A DNA stretch of 64,000 bases from Cacajao melanocephalus (GCA_963573385.1 CAUYLG010066006.1:1-64000); one strand, 5' to 3'; positions 12,485 to 31,654 are shown, counted from the stretch's first letter. Made by a program: numbers and translations. Notes: generated from the letters alone by a model not told the origin.

Positions 12485-13385
12485 TACAGCCATGCATTGC
12501 TTAAGCACAGGAATACAATCTGAGCAAGGTGTGTTGTTAAGTGACTTTGTCATCGTGTAAATATCACAGAGTGTACTTACACAAACTAGATAGTATAGCT
12601 TACTATACACCTAGGCTGTATGGTGTAGCTTATTTGTCCCAGGCTACAAACCTGTGCAGCATGTTACTGCACTGAATACTACAGACAGTTATAACACAAT
12701 AATAAGCGTTTGTGTATCTAAACATAAAAAAGGTATAGCAAAACTATACTGTAAAGGTTAAAAAATGGGGCTGAGCATGGTGGCGCTGCCTATAATCTCA
12801 GCACTTTGAGAGGCCAAGGAAGCAGGGTCACTTGAGGTCAAGAGTTGGAGACCATCCTGGCACATGGTGAAACCCTGTCTCTACTAAAAATACAAAACTT
12901 AGCCGGGCATGGTCGCACATGCCTGTAATGCTGGCTACTCAGAGGCTGAGGCAGGAGAATCACTGGAACCCACGGGGTGGAGGTTGAAGTGAGCCGAGAT
13001 CATGCCACTGCACTCCAGCCTGGGTTACAAAGCAAGACACGGTCTCAAAAAAGAAAAAGATTAAAAATGGCACACTTGTATAGGACACTTAGCATGAATG
13101 GAGCTTGCAGGACTGGAGGTTGCTGTAGGTAAGTTGGTGAGTGAGTGTGAATGACTGTGAAGGTCTCGGTCATTACTGTACACTACTATAGACTTTATAA
13201 ACACTGTACACTTAGTCTACACTAAATTTGCATTTAGAATTTCTTTTCTTAGTAATAAATTAACCTTAGCTTATTGTAACATTTTTATTTTATAAACTTT
13301 AAAAAAATGTAAAACTCTTTTACTCTTTTGTAATAACACTTAGCTTAAGATACAAACTCACTGTAAAGCTGTACAAAAACCCTCT
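12485..13385 (+). mobile_element. Tigger4/Zombi-like DNA transposon, split by an Alu
   Basis: Left part starts near 'acagccatgcattgcttaag', with 'agagtgtacttacacaaac' and 'acctgtgcagcatgttactg' typical of this pogo-class family. The right part (13061-13385, 'aataacacttagcttaag') continues the same element. No intact transposase. Name from memory. Confidence 0.7.
12769..13060 (+). mobile_element. Alu inserted in the Tigger-like element
   Basis: Dimeric sense Alu. Flanking duplication TTAAAAAATGG (12758-12768) versus TTAAAAATGG (13061-13070). Confidence 0.95.
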
Positions 13386-13389
13386 GCTG

Positions 13390-13835
13390 AGTGTGTCAGG
13401 GTCTCTCAAAGCTGTGGTCAAGGTGTCAGTATGGATGTGTTCTCATCCAAGGCTTGACTGAGGAAGGATACACTTTGAAGTTCGTGTGGTCACTGGGCAG
13501 CATGCCATTCCTTGCAGAACGCCAGACTGCGGGTTCAGTTTCTTGCTGGCTGTGAATGGGAGATTGCTGTCTGTTCCTTGTCTTCTCCATGTGGCAGCTC
13601 ACAACATGGCAGCTTGCTTCTTCAAAGCCAGGTGAAGAGCTGGTGTCCCCTAGCAAGACAGACATTGCAATCTTATATAACGTAACTGCATACACATGAT
13701 CATATACATCCTGGCCATAATCTGTTAGTTAGACAAGGGTCACCAGTCCCCCTCGCTCTCAAGGGGAGGGGATCACACAAAGGTGGATTACCGGGGTCCA
13801 CCTTCGCATCTGTCCACCACACTCCCAATGGTAAG
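13390..13835. repeat. Old interspersed repeat of unresolved family
   Basis: The string 'cagctcacaacatggcagct' and the later 'ctcaaggggaggggat' recur in my memory of mammalian interspersed repeats, but I cannot name the family safely. Confidence 0.4.
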
Positions 13836-14290
13836 AAGTATTTATTGTATTGCCTCAGTTAGTCAAATGTTTCCTTCCTCCAAAAGCAGAGGAAGCTAGA
13901 ACTCCCTTCCGGTTTGTTCACGTGTACACAGTGATTTGTCAGGTAATGAATGTCCTTGGTTAGCTTTAGCACTGGTATATTTCAACCAAATCAATTTTTA
14001 AATAAAAGATAAAGGCCAGTAACATTAAAAGAGAAGTTGAACAGAGCTTTAACTGGGAACACTAACGACTTAAATGTATGTATTTAGTATGTACATATTA
14101 AATGTGATTATGGTAATATTCAGATCGTATGTTTTCTCAATTACTGCATTAAAAAACCTAAGTGCTCATTTGTAAATGGTATTCTATTAACAATACTGCT
14201 TACTATTGGTATGTCTAACAGTAAAGCTGCTCTCAATACTTTCAATATATCCTCAATCTCCTTTTCCTATGTCTTCTGGTATCCACAGAC
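13836..14290. other. No recognisable gene
   Basis: AT-rich single-copy sequence with nothing identified. Confidence 0.4.
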
Positions 14291-14292
14291 CT

Positions 14293-14645
14293 TGTATTAG
14301 TCCATTTTTATGCTGCTGATAAAGACATACCCAACACTGAGCAATTTACAAAAGACAAAGGTTTATTGGACTTAGAGTTCCACGTGGCTGGGGAGGCCTC
14401 ACAACCATGGCAGAAGGCAAGGGGGAGCAAGTGCCATCTTACATGGATGGTGGCAGGCAAAGAGAGAGCTTGTGCAGGGAAATTCCTGTTTTTAAAACCA
14501 TCAGATCTCATGAGACTTATTCACTATCACAAGACAGCAAAGGAAAGACCTTCCCTGATGATTCAATTACCTCCCACCAGGTCCCTCCTACAACATGTGG
14601 GAACTGGAGATGAGATTTGGGTAGGGACACCATCAAACCACATTA
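14293..14645 (-). mobile_element. MaLR solo LTR (MST/THE1-like)
   Basis: Antisense LTR: 'tgtattagtccatttttatg' at one end, 'ggctggggaggcctcacaac' and 'cctcccaccaggtccctcc' inside, about 350 bp, the usual MST/THE1 LTR length. No internal region is attached, consistent with a solo LTR of a non-coding retroviral-like element. Confidence 0.9.
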
Positions 14646-14674
14646 GGCATAAACAGTGTATTGATATGAATCAG

Positions 14675-14830
14675 GTTTGTTCATTCATTCATTCATGTAT
14701 AAAACAAATACCTACTGAGCACTTACCTATGCACTGACTGTGCTGGTGTTTCAATAGTAAATAAGACATGGCTTCCAAATGACATTCAGTCCAGTCAGAA
14801 AGAGAGATGAAGGACTGCTGCAGGATTAAT
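14675..14830 (-). repeat. L2-like fragment
   Basis: 'attcattcattcatg', then 'acctactgagcacttac...' and 'agtaaataagacatgg' follow the antisense L2 3' end. Confidence 0.55.
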
Positions 14831-15645
14831 TCCACTGAGGAATTTGCTATGGAAATACGTAAATTAAGAGCCCAGAGAACTTGACATCCAAGTGGCATGC
14901 TCCTTAGAAAACAAATGGTAGGAGAAGTACAGGCCAGATACTGAGAGTTCATCAACCTAAGTAGACAGAAAATAAAACCTCAAGGAAGGATGTGTTCCTT
15001 AGATGGTAATACAATACAGAAACAAACAGAGGCTTGAGAACTGAGGCTTTACGTAAATCTAAATAGGAGATGGGAAGAAAATAACCCATAAATTTTAAGT
15101 AACTGCAGTGTTGGCAAGCTGTAAAATAAAGTCTCACTCTTCAAATGGCAGTATCAGTTTTCTGGTACTAGCTATTTCTATACTGACATAAATAATGGAA
15201 TATAAGTAAAATATAGTGATTTGCATACAATGAAAAAATTTTGATTATGGTAATATTTAAGGTGGGAACAAAGTAAAAATTATCACCTAAAGTCACAGAC
15301 CCAGCTGAGAAATGCGTATCAATGTTGACTGACTGTTTTATTAATGAATGTAGTTCAATACAATAGAATTCAGTGTTGGTTCATGGAAACAAATCACTGC
15401 ATGTGTAACTGATTCACAAAACCACACTAACACACCTATAAAGAAGCAATCAAATAATCTAAAATACAGTGGACTCTTTGGGACTTCATGTAGGTTTTAG
15501 AATATTTAGAGTGAAACAAAATCTAGAGCAGTTTATTCTGTAAAATAAATAAATAAATATATCTGAAAGTATAACAATAATTTTGTAAATAAAATTAAAA
15601 AGCTTTTAAGTGAAGATTGTTTCTTATATTGGGCTCTTTTCTAAC
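14831..15645. other. No recognisable gene
   Basis: AT-rich sequence with a short AAAT run near 15545; nothing else identified. Confidence 0.4.
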
Positions 15646-15658
15646 TTGTAAAATTTTC

Positions 15659-15965
15659 TTTATTTTATTATTATTATTATTTTTGAGACAGTCTCGATCT
15701 GTGGCCCAAGTTGAAGTGCAGTGGCACAATCTTGGCTCACTGAAACCTCCTACTCCCAGGTTCAAAGGATTCTCCTGCCTCAACCTCCTGAGTAGCTGGG
15801 ACTACAGGCACGCGTCACCACGCCTGGCTAATTTTTTGTATTTTTAGTAGAGAAGGGGTTTCACCAAGTTGACCAGCCTGGTCTCAAACTCCTGGCTTCA
15901 TGTGATCCGCTTGACTTGGACTCTCAAAATCCTGGAATTACAAGCATGAGACACTATGCCTGGCC
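15659..15965 (-). mobile_element. Alu (antisense)
   Basis: Full dimeric antisense Alu with a TTA-rich degenerate tail. TSD TAAAATTTTC at 15649-15658 and 15966-15975. Confidence 0.95.
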
Positions 15966-15975
15966 TAAAATTTTC

Positions 15976-16825
15976 CCTTGTGCATTCTCAAAATTGCAAG
16001 TTCTCTACCTGGAAAAGTTGGGAGAGTGAAAACCATTCGGTAAAAGGGCCTCATTGCATTGGAGGTTGGTGTGTGGATTTAAAATGGCAATATTCCAAGT
16101 ACATTTTGTATATCTACTTCTTAATTGTGCGATTACGTGATTTCTCCCTGAATAAATCTTGTTTTGATGAAGGATTAAGTCAGAGCACCTGCAAGTGTCA
16201 TTGCTCCTCCCCCTTTCTCAGCTCCCGTCTTTATCACCTTTGTGGAGAACGTGTCAATGTTCCCTAATTGAGAAGTAATTTGCAGTTACTGAAATCCATT
16301 TTACATTAAAAAGCCTCTTCAATATGTACAACTTCCCCTAGAGAGCTGTTTTACTTGGAGGCTTTTCTTAGATTTAAGTTCTAATAAAACTAAGTATGTT
16401 TTAGTAAATAACCTTATAGCTTTTTTTTTTCCCAATTTTAAAATACTAGGAACATAAGAGTTGACATTAAGGCTGTTAAATATAAGAAACTACTTATTTT
16501 GTTTGCGATTCCCTTAAGATGTCATTTAGAGTTTTAAAGATCATTGTACTACAAATAAAAAATATTTCATATATCTATTATTCTTCAGAAAGTAAAAATA
16601 AGTAGTGGGTAGAAGTTCTTCATCTGTTTTTAGTTATAAAATGCTGACCTATTGAATAATGAAAGTGTTTTAAATAACACTAAAAATGCATTTGTATTTT
16701 TCCCTGAATGCAAAATAGTAAGATTTCAATTCACCTTCCTACTAGTGATATTTCGTTCTTCTGACTACCAGGCGGCTTTGTTTGTCATCTTGAATTGTGA
16801 ACTGTCTTCTTCACCTATATTCCAA
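15976..16825. other. No recognisable gene
   Basis: AT-rich single-copy sequence; no supported feature. Confidence 0.4.
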
Positions 16826-16827
16826 TT

Positions 16828-17360
16828 AGTTTTTTTCTTTTTTTCTTTAATTTCGGCTTTTATTTTAGATACAGGGGATACATATGGAACATGGGATATT
16901 GCACCCAGATACTGAACAGAGTACCTAAGAGGTAGTTTTCAACCCACATTCTTCTCCTTTTCTCCTATAGTCCACAGTGTCTATTGTTCTCATGTTTATG
17001 TCCACATGTGCTCAATGTTTAGCTCCCACTTAAAAGCGAGAAATGGGACATTTGGTTTTCTGTTCCTGGGTTAATTCGCTTAGGATATAATCTCTAGCTG
17101 CATCCAGGTTGCTGCAGAGGACATGATTTCATTCTTTTTTATGGTTGTATAGTATTCCCTGGTGTATTTGTATCACATTTTCTCTAGCCAGTCCACCACT
17201 GATGAGCACCTAGGTTGATTCCATGTCTTTGCTGTTGTGAATAGTGTAGTGATTAACATACAAGTGCATGTGTCCTTTTGGTATAGTTATCTATTTTCTT
17301 GAGTATATACTGAGTAATGGTATTTCTGGGTCAAATGGTGACTCCGTTTTAAGTTCTTCC
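16828..17360 (-). mobile_element. Older L1 3' end (antisense)
   Basis: Reads antisense from the 3' UTR ('gatacaggggatacatatgg') through 'ggttgctgcagaggacatga' to 'tctgggtcaaatggtgac', diverged from L1PA. Confidence 0.85.
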
Positions 17361-17559
17361 AATTACATTTTTCATTCAAACATGCAGAGCGTTCTCTCAA
17401 CATGCTGAGTGGACCTTTGCCTTTCCCATGGATGAATGAAGTACTCAACATCCCAAAGCATTGAATCACTTCTCTTGATTTTAAGATCCATTTCATTGGT
17501 ATCCTTGTTTTTAATCATTTTTTTACTCTGTTCTTTTTTTCTTTTTTCTTTTCTTTCCC

Positions 17560-19430
<1,871 letters not shown>

Positions 19431-19494
19431 TAGATCGATTTGTTCTTTCCCTTCTCAACACATGGATTGTTTTCATTTTCCACTTGGAAGCCTA

Positions 19495-19908
19495 GCGGAC
19501 ATCTCAAAACTGAACTTCTAATTTTCTATTCCAAATCTACTCCACTCACTGTTGTGCCAGTTTTAAGTAATGGCAAATTGATCTTTTCAATTGTTCAGAA
19601 AAAAATGTTGAAATCTTTCTTTTATCTCTCACATCCCACATTCAATCCATAAGGAATATTGCTTCTATCATCAAAATGAGTCCAGAATCCGGGGGCATTT
19701 CATTACCCACTGCTGCCAACCTGATTAAGCCACTATCATTTCTAGTCTGGATTCTTCCTGTAGCCTCTCCTGGTCTCTCTGCTTCTAATTTTGTCTCCTC
19801 TGTTCTCTCCTCAGAAGCCACAGTGATTTTAAAACATGAGTTAAATCATGTCATTACTTTGTTTGAAACTGTCATTGTATCCTTATCTCACTCATGGTAA
19901 AAGCCAAA
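19495..19908 (+). mobile_element. L2 LINE, left half (interrupted by L1)
   Basis: Sense L2: 'acatctcaaaactgaacttc', 'ctctcacatcccacattcaa', 'atgagttaaatcatgtcatt' and 'ctcatggtaaaagcc' follow the L2 reverse transcriptase C-terminal region in order. It continues at 25103 after the L1. Confidence 0.85.
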
Positions 19909-20766
19909 GTCTTTATTTTTATTTTTATTTTTATTATTCTTTACAGTTCTGGGATACATATGTAGAACATGCAGGTTTGTTACATAGGTATACAAACCAC
20001 GGTGGTTTGCTGCACCCATCAACCCATCATCTACATTAGGTATTTCTCCTAATGCTTTCCCTCCCCTACACCCCACCCTCCAACAGGCCCTGGTGTGTGA
20101 TGTTCCCCTCCCTGTGTACATGTGTTCTCATTGTTCAACTCCCACTTATAAGTGAGAACATGTGGTGTTCGGTTTTCTGTTCCTGTGTTAGTTTGCTGAG
20201 AATGATGGTTTCCAGCTTCATCCATGTCCCTGCAAAGGACATGAACTCATCCTTTTTTACAGCTGCATAGTATTCAATGGTGGATATGTGCCATATTTTC
20301 TTTATCCAGTCTATCATTCATGGGGATTTGGATTGGTTCCAAATCTTTGCTATTGTGAACAATGCTGCAATAAACATACACGTGCATGTGTCTTTATAGT
20401 GGAATGATTTATAGTCCTTTGGATATATACCCAGTAATGGGGTTGCTGGGTCAAATAGTATTTCTGGTTCTAGATCCTTGAGGAATCACCACACTGTCCT
20501 CCACAATGGCTGAACTAATTTAAACTCCCACCAACAGTGTAAAGTGTGCCTATTTCTCCACATCCTCTCCAGCATCTGTTGTTTCCTGACATTTTAGTGA
20601 TCACCATTCTAACTGGTGTGACATGGTATCTCATTGTGGTTTTGATTGGCATTTCTCTAATGACCAGTGATGATGAGCTTTTTTTCATATGTGTGTTGGC
20701 TGCATAAACGTCTACTTTTAAGAAGTGTCTGTTCATGTCCTTTGCCCACTTTTTGGTGGATTTTTC

Positions 20767-20813
20767 TTGTCTTTCTTTCTTTTCTTTCTTTCTTTCTTTT
20801 TTTTTTTTTTTTG
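20767..20813 (-). repeat. (TTTC)n/poly(T) microsatellite inside the L1
   Basis: TTTC repeats followed by a T run interrupt the L1 3' ORF2 region. Expanded relative to normal L1 sequence. Confidence 0.85.
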
Positions 20814-21834
20814 TAAATTTGTTTAAGATTCTTATAGATTCTGGATATTAGGCCTTTGTCAGATGGATAGATTGCAAAAATTTTTTCCCATTCTGTAGGT
20901 TGCCTGTTCACTCTGTGCAGAAGCTATTTAGTTTAATTAGATCCCATTTGTCAGTTTTGGCTTTTGTTGTCATTGCTTTTGGTGATTTAGTCATGAAGTC
21001 TTTGCCTATGCCTATGTCCTGAATGGTATTGTCTAGGTTTTCTTCTAGGGTTTTTATGGTTTTAGGTCTTATGTTTAAGTCTTTAATCCATTTGCAGTTA
21101 ATTTTGGCATAAAGTGTAAGAAGGGGTTCAGTTTCAATTTGCATATGGCTAGGGAGTTTTCCCAACACCATTTGTTAAATAGGGAATCCTTTCCCTATTG
21201 CTTGTTTTTGTCAGGTTTGTCAGATGGTTGCAGATGTGTGGTGTTAATTCTGAGGTCTGTGTTCTGTTACATTGGTCTGTATATCTGTTTTGGTACCAGT
21301 ACCATGCTGTTTGGTTACTGTAGTCTTGTAGTATAGTTTGAAGTCAGGTAGTGTGATGCCTCTAGCTTTGTTCTTTTTGCTTAGGATTGTCTTGACTATA
21401 CGGGCTCTTTTTTCATTCTGCATGAAGTTTAAAGTAGTTTTTTAAAATTCTGCGAAGAAAGTCAATGGTAGCTTGATGGGAATAGCATTGAATCTATAAA
21501 TTACTTTGGGCAGTATGGCCATTTTCACGATATTGATTCTTCCTATCCACAAGCATGGAATGTTTTTCCATTTGTTTGTGTCCTATCTTATTTACTTGAG
21601 GAGTGGTTTTTAGTTCTCCTTAAAGAGGTCCTTCACATCCCTTGTTAGTTGTATTCCTAGGTATTTTATTCTCTTTGTAGCAATTGTGAATGGGAGTTCA
21701 CTCATGATTTGTCTCTCTGTTTGTCTATTATTGGTATATAGGAAGGCTTGTGATCTTTTGCACATGATTTTGTATCCTGAGACTTTGCTAAAGTTGCTTA
21801 TCAGCTTCAGGAGATTTTAGTCTGAGATGCTGGG

Positions 21835-22393
21835 GTTTTCTAAATAATGTCATCTGCAAACACAGACAGTTTGACTTGCTCTTTTCCTATTTGAATACCC
21901 TTTATTTCTTTCTCTTGCCTGATTGCCCTGGCCAGAACTTACAATACTATATTGAATAGGAGTGGTGAGAGAGGGCATCCTTGTCTTGTGCTGGTTTTCA
22001 AAAGGAATGCTTTCAGCTTTTGCCCATTCAGTGTGATATTGTCTATGGGTTTGTCATAAATAGCTTTTATTATTTTGAGATATGTTCCCGCAATAGCTAG
22101 TTTATTGAGAGTTTTTAGCATAAAGAGGTGTTGAATTATATCGAAGATCTTTTCTGCATCTATTGAGATAATTGTGGGTTTTTTGTCATTGGTTCTGTTA
22201 TGTGGTGGATTACGTTTATTGATTTGCTTATGTTGAACAAGCCTTGCATCCCAGGAATAAAGTCAACTTGATCATGGTGGATAAGCTTTTTTATGTGCTG
22301 CTGGATTTGATTTGCCAGTATTTTATTGAGGATTTTCACATCGATGTTCATCTGGGTTATTGGCTTGAAATTTTCTTTTTGTGTGTGTGTCAC
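21835..22393 (-). pseudogene. L1 ORF2 remnant: reverse transcriptase core
   Basis: The minus strand carries the palm region ('[20 protein letters not shown]' at 22160-22393 and '[16 protein letters not shown]' at 21939-22121). The catalytic FADD is intact at 21840-21860, but the codon three after it is TAG. Frames are otherwise broken. Confidence 0.85.
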
Positions 22394-23268
22394 TGCCAGG
22401 TTTTAGTATAAGGATGATTCTGGTCTCATAAAATGAGTTAGGGAGAAGTCTTTCTTTTTCTATTGTTTGGAATACCTTCAGAAAAAATGGTACCATCTCC
22501 TCTTTGTACCTCTGGTAGAATCTGGCTGTGAATTCATCTGGTCCTGGGCTTTTTTTGGTTGGTGGCTATTAATTGCTGCCTCAATTTCAGAACTTGTTAT
22601 TGGTCTATTCAGTGATTCAACTTCTTTCTGGTTTAGCCTTGGGAGGGTGTATGTGTCCAGGAATTTATCCATTTCTTCTGATTTTCTTGTTTATTTGCAT
22701 AGAGATGTTTATAGTATTCTCTGATGTCAGTTTGTTTTTCTGTGGGATTTGTGGTGATACCCCCTGTATGATTTTTTATTGTGTCTTTGATTCTTCTCTC
22801 TTTTCTTCTTTGTTGTTAATCTTTTTTAAAAAACCAGCTCATTGATTCATTGATGTTTTTGAAGGGTTTTTCATGTCTCTATCTCCTTCAGTTTCATTGA
22901 TGTTTTTGAAGGGGTTTTCATGTCTCTATCTCCTTCAGTTCTGCTCTGATCTTAGTTATTTCTTGTCTTCTGCTAGCTTTTGAATTTTTTTTTGCTTTTG
23001 CTTCTCTAGTTCTTTTAATTGTGATGTTAGGGTGTTGATTTTAGATCTTTTCTACTTTCTCCTGTTGGCATTTAGTGCTATAAATTTTCCTCTAAACACT
23101 GCTTTAGCTGTGTCCCAGAGATTCTGGTATGTTGTATCTTTGTTCTCATTAGTTTCAAACTATTTATTTCTGCCTTAATTTAGTTATTTACCCAGTAATC
23201 ATTTAGGAGCAGGTTGTTCAGTTTCCATTTAGTTGTGTGGTTTTGAGTGAGTTTCTTAATCCTGAGTT

Positions 23269-23664
23269 CTATTTTATTGCACTGTGGTCTGAGAGGATAT
23301 TTGTTATTATTTCCGTTCTTTTGCATTTGCTGAGGAGTGTTTTACTTCCAATTATGTGGTCAATTATAGGATAAGTGCAATGTGGTGCTGAGAATAATGT
23401 ATATTCTGCTGATTTGTGGTGGAGAGTTCTATAGATGTCTATTAAGTCCACTTGGTCCAGAGCTGAGTTCAAGTCCTGAATACCCTTGTTAATTTTCTGT
23501 CTCATTGATCTGTCTAATATTGACAATGTGGTGTTAAAGTGTCCCACTAGTATTGTGTGGGAGTCTGAGTCTCTTTGTAGGTTTCTAAGAACTTGCTTTA
23601 TGAATCTGGGTGCTCCTATATTGGATGCATCAATATTTAGGACAGTTAGCTCTTCTTGTTGCAT
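23269..23664 (-). pseudogene. L1 ORF2 remnant: endonuclease domain
   Basis: A 131-codon minus-strand open stretch matches the C-terminal half of the L1 apurinic-like endonuclease. It includes 'ILVGHFNTTLS', where the active-site GDFN motif has become GHFN (Asp to His), and 'SDHSAIK', the conserved SDH near the domain end. The lost Asp should abolish nicking. Confidence 0.85.
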
Positions 23665-24827
23665 TGATCACTTTACCATTATGTAATGCCCTTCTTTGTC
23701 TTTTTTGATCTTTGTTGGTTTAAAGTCTGTTTCATCAGAAACTAAGATTGCAACCCCTGCTTTTTTGCTTTCCATTTGCTTGGTAAATATTCCTCCATCC
23801 CTTTATTTTGAGCCTATTTGTGTCTTTGCATGTGAGATGGGTCTCCTGAATACAGCACACTGATGGGTCTTGACTCTGTCCAATTTGCCAGTCTGTGTCT
23901 TTTAATTGGGGCATTTAGCTCATTTACATTTAAGATTAATATTGTTATGTGTGAATTTGATGCTGTATTATGATGCTATCTTGTTAGTTTGCCCATTAGT
24001 TGATGCAGTTTCTTAATAGTGTCTATGGTCTTTACAATTTGGTATGTTTTTGCAGTGGCTGATACTGGATTTTTCTTTCCATATTTAATGCTTCCTTCAG
24101 GAGCTCTTGTAAGGCAGGCCTGGTGGTGACAAAATCTCTCAGCATTTGCTTGTCTCTAAAGGATTTTATTTCTCCTTCACTTATGAAGCTTAGTTTGGCT
24201 GGATGTGAAATTCTGGGTTGAAAATTTTTTCTTTAAGAATGTTGAATATTGGTCCCCACTCTCTTCTGGCTTATAGGGTTTCTGCAGAAAGATCCACTGT
24301 TATTCTAATGGTCTTCCTTTTGTGGGTAACCTGAGCTTTTTCTCTGGTTGCCCTTAGCATTTTTTCCTTCATTTCAACCTTGGTGAGTCTGACGATTATG
24401 TATCTTGGGGTTGCCTATCTTGAGGAGTATCTTCGTGGTGTTCTCTGTATTTCCTGAATTTGAATGTTGGCCTGTCTTGCTAGGTTGGGGAAGTTCTCCT
24501 GGATAATATCCTGAAGAGTGTTTTCCAACTTGGTTTCACTCTCCCCATCACTTTCAGGTACACTGATCAAACGTAGATTTGTTTTTTTCACATAGTCCCA
24601 TATTTCTTGGAGGCTTTATTCACTGTTTTTCATTCATTTTTCTCTAATCTTGTCTTCATGCTTTATTTTGTTATTTCATATAATAGTCCCATTGGAGGCT
24701 TTGTTCATTATTTTTCATTCTTTTTTCTCTAATCTTGTCTTCATGCTTTATTTGATTAAGTTGATCTATAATCTCTGATATCCTTTCTTCCACTTGATCG
24801 ATTTGGCTATTGATATTTGTGTATGCT

Positions 24828-25061
24828 TCACGAAGTTCTCATGCTGTTTCTCAGCTCCATCAGGTCATTTATGTTCTTCTCTAAACTGGTTATTCTATTT
24901 AGCAATTCCTCTAACCTTTTTTCAAGGTTCTTAGCTTCTTTGCATTGGGATAGAACATGCTCCTGTAGCTTGGAGGAGCTTGTTATTACCCACCTTCTGA
25001 AGCCTACTTCTGTCAATTTGTCAAACTTATTCTCTGTCCAGTTTTGTTCCTTTGCTGGCAA
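24828..25061 (-). pseudogene. L1 ORF1 remnant (N-terminal part)
   Basis: A 77-codon open stretch on the minus strand resembles the N-terminal and coiled-coil start of the L1 ORF1 RNA-binding protein (for example the leucine/glutamate-rich KNLEKRLEELLNRITSLEKN). Downstream, a 91-bp tandem duplication (24593-24774) breaks the frame. Confidence 0.85.
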
Positions 25062-25102
25062 GGAGTTGTGATCCTTTGGAGGAGAAGAAGGCCAGTCTTT
25101 AT

Positions 25103-25595
25103 AGTCAACTGCAAGGTCCTACATGGTTTTAATCCCCTTCTCCTTAGCTTTACCTCTCTTATTCTATATACCCCAAGCACACCATTTCCCTTGGGTTCCT
25201 CAAATACCTGCCATGCTCCTGTCTTTATATTAACTGGTCTTTCTTCCTGGAACACTTCTCCCCCAGATAGCCATACAGTTAACTCCATTACCTCCTTCGT
25301 GTTTTTGCTTAAACGTTATCTCCTCAGTGAGGACTACTGTGACCACCACACACCAGTCCAATCTCTCTTACTCTTCTGTATTTCGTAGCACTTTTCATCT
25401 TCTAAATTGTTATAAAGTTTACTGATTTGTTATGTTTACTGCTTATTTTCTGTCATTACATTAGAATGGAAGCCCTATGAGTACAGATGTTTTTGTATTT
25501 TGTATAATTCTATCTCCTAAGTACCTAGAACAGAGACTGGCACAAAGAAGATGCATAATAAAAATTTATTGAGTGAGTGATTAACCAATAAATAA
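25103..25595 (+). mobile_element. L2 LINE, right half (3' end)
   Basis: Resumes the L2 exactly where 19908 stopped ('caaggtcctacatgg', 'cctggaacacttctccccca', 'ttatctcctcagtgaggac', 'gaatggaagccctatgagta') and ends with the L2 tail ('aataaaaatttattgagtg'). Confidence 0.88.
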
Positions 25596-25679
25596 ATTAT
25601 TATTAATATAGAACTAGCATATATGTAACACAATATAGTTCCAATGTATTTTCATAGGGTGGGAATGCAGTGAAATAGT

Positions 25680-26374
<695 letters not shown>

Positions 26375-26528
26375 CTATTAAAATTTAATCTTTCTTTAAT
26401 TCAGGAAGCACTTTACAATCTTGGAGCACCTTCAGAATGAATGAGCAACTCTGTATGGCAAAAATGTGGATTTAGTAATTTGCTAAAATCCAGAGCCTTC
26501 TCTGTACCAGCCTACTGGGCATCCCTAG

Positions 26529-30900
<4,372 letters not shown>

Positions 30901-30904
30901 TTGT

Positions 30905-31030
30905 CATTTTTTACTTTTTAATGAAATATATACATTCAGCAAACTGCACATCACTGTAGACATCTCGAGGAATTTTCGTAAAATGAACACATCCAGTAAC
31001 CACCATCCAGTCTAATGCACCATATGTAGA
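30905..31030 (-). repeat. Possible ancient L1M 3' UTR fragment
   Basis: 'acattcagcaaactgcacat' and 'accaccatccagtctaatgc' faintly follow antisense L1ME-type 3' UTR order. Weak. Confidence 0.4.
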
Positions 31031-31043
31031 TGCTGCACATACT

Positions 31044-31086
31044 GTCTCTCTATATATTTATATATACACACTATATATATATATAG
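31044..31086 (+). repeat. (TA)n-rich microsatellite
   Basis: Interrupted TATATA runs, about 600 bp upstream of the CpG island. Confidence 0.85.
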
Positions 31087-31089
31087 CAT

Positions 31090-31654
31090 GTACATTACTC
31101 ATACTAATTAATCAATTGTAAATATGAAGAATATTTGTATTCATATTTTTAAGAAGATTGAGATTGAACAGGATATAATAGTAGGGTCTCATTCAACTTT
31201 CAAGGTTGTTATAGCTGTTTTCCCGTTTGGTGTATTTTAAACACTTCATTTCACAGTAATTCTTTGGAAATAAAGGAGAGGTGAGCACTCCAGAGTTTTA
31301 GGTGGCAGACAGTGAAGAGTCTATTGATCTCAAACACAGCTCTATCATTTAGATTTATTGTCGAGCCTGATTGAGGCCATTAATGCTGTTTTTCTGAATT
31401 GTATTTGTTAAAAGGAAGATAATTTTTAAAACGAGAAAAAAAAAATGGGCACAGGACATGAGAATGCCACAATACTGCAAATAGAATGTAAGGAAGGAAA
31501 TAACTTTTAAGAAACAAATTTTGTTAAATTAAGTACCGTGACTAAATACTTTAATTCCTTTTCTTGTAGCCTTCAAGGATCATTTGACTTTGAACCTTTT
31601 AAGTTAAAGAGGAGTAGCCTGAAAGCTTGAGCTCCCTTCCACCCTGAGGGAGTG
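31090..31654. other. Proximal upstream DNA, no repeat recognised
   Basis: AT-rich sequence leading into the CpG island; no named repeat or ORF. Confidence 0.4.

Larger units (their letters stand above)
19918..25093 (-). mobile_element. 5.2-kb primate L1 (L1PA-type, antisense) inserted in L2
   Basis: Antisense L1 from a degenerate poly(A) (ATTTTT repeats at 19915) and 3' UTR through ORF2 to near the start of ORF1, where it is truncated at 25093. The 9-bp TSD AGTCTTTAT is at 19909-19917 and 25094-25102. Both ORFs are broken by stops and two internal tandem duplications. Subfamily is an older L1PA by eye; 5.2 kb of the full 6 kb is retained. Confidence 0.95.

Noticed and set aside
14366..14737. 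123-codon ORF at 14.4-14.7 kb
   Set aside because: Lies almost wholly in a MaLR LTR antisense; these LTRs are non-coding.
19918..25093. Active L1 retrotransposon
   Set aside because: 5'-truncated, ORF1 broken, endonuclease GDFN changed to GHFN, and a stop just after the reverse transcriptase FADD.
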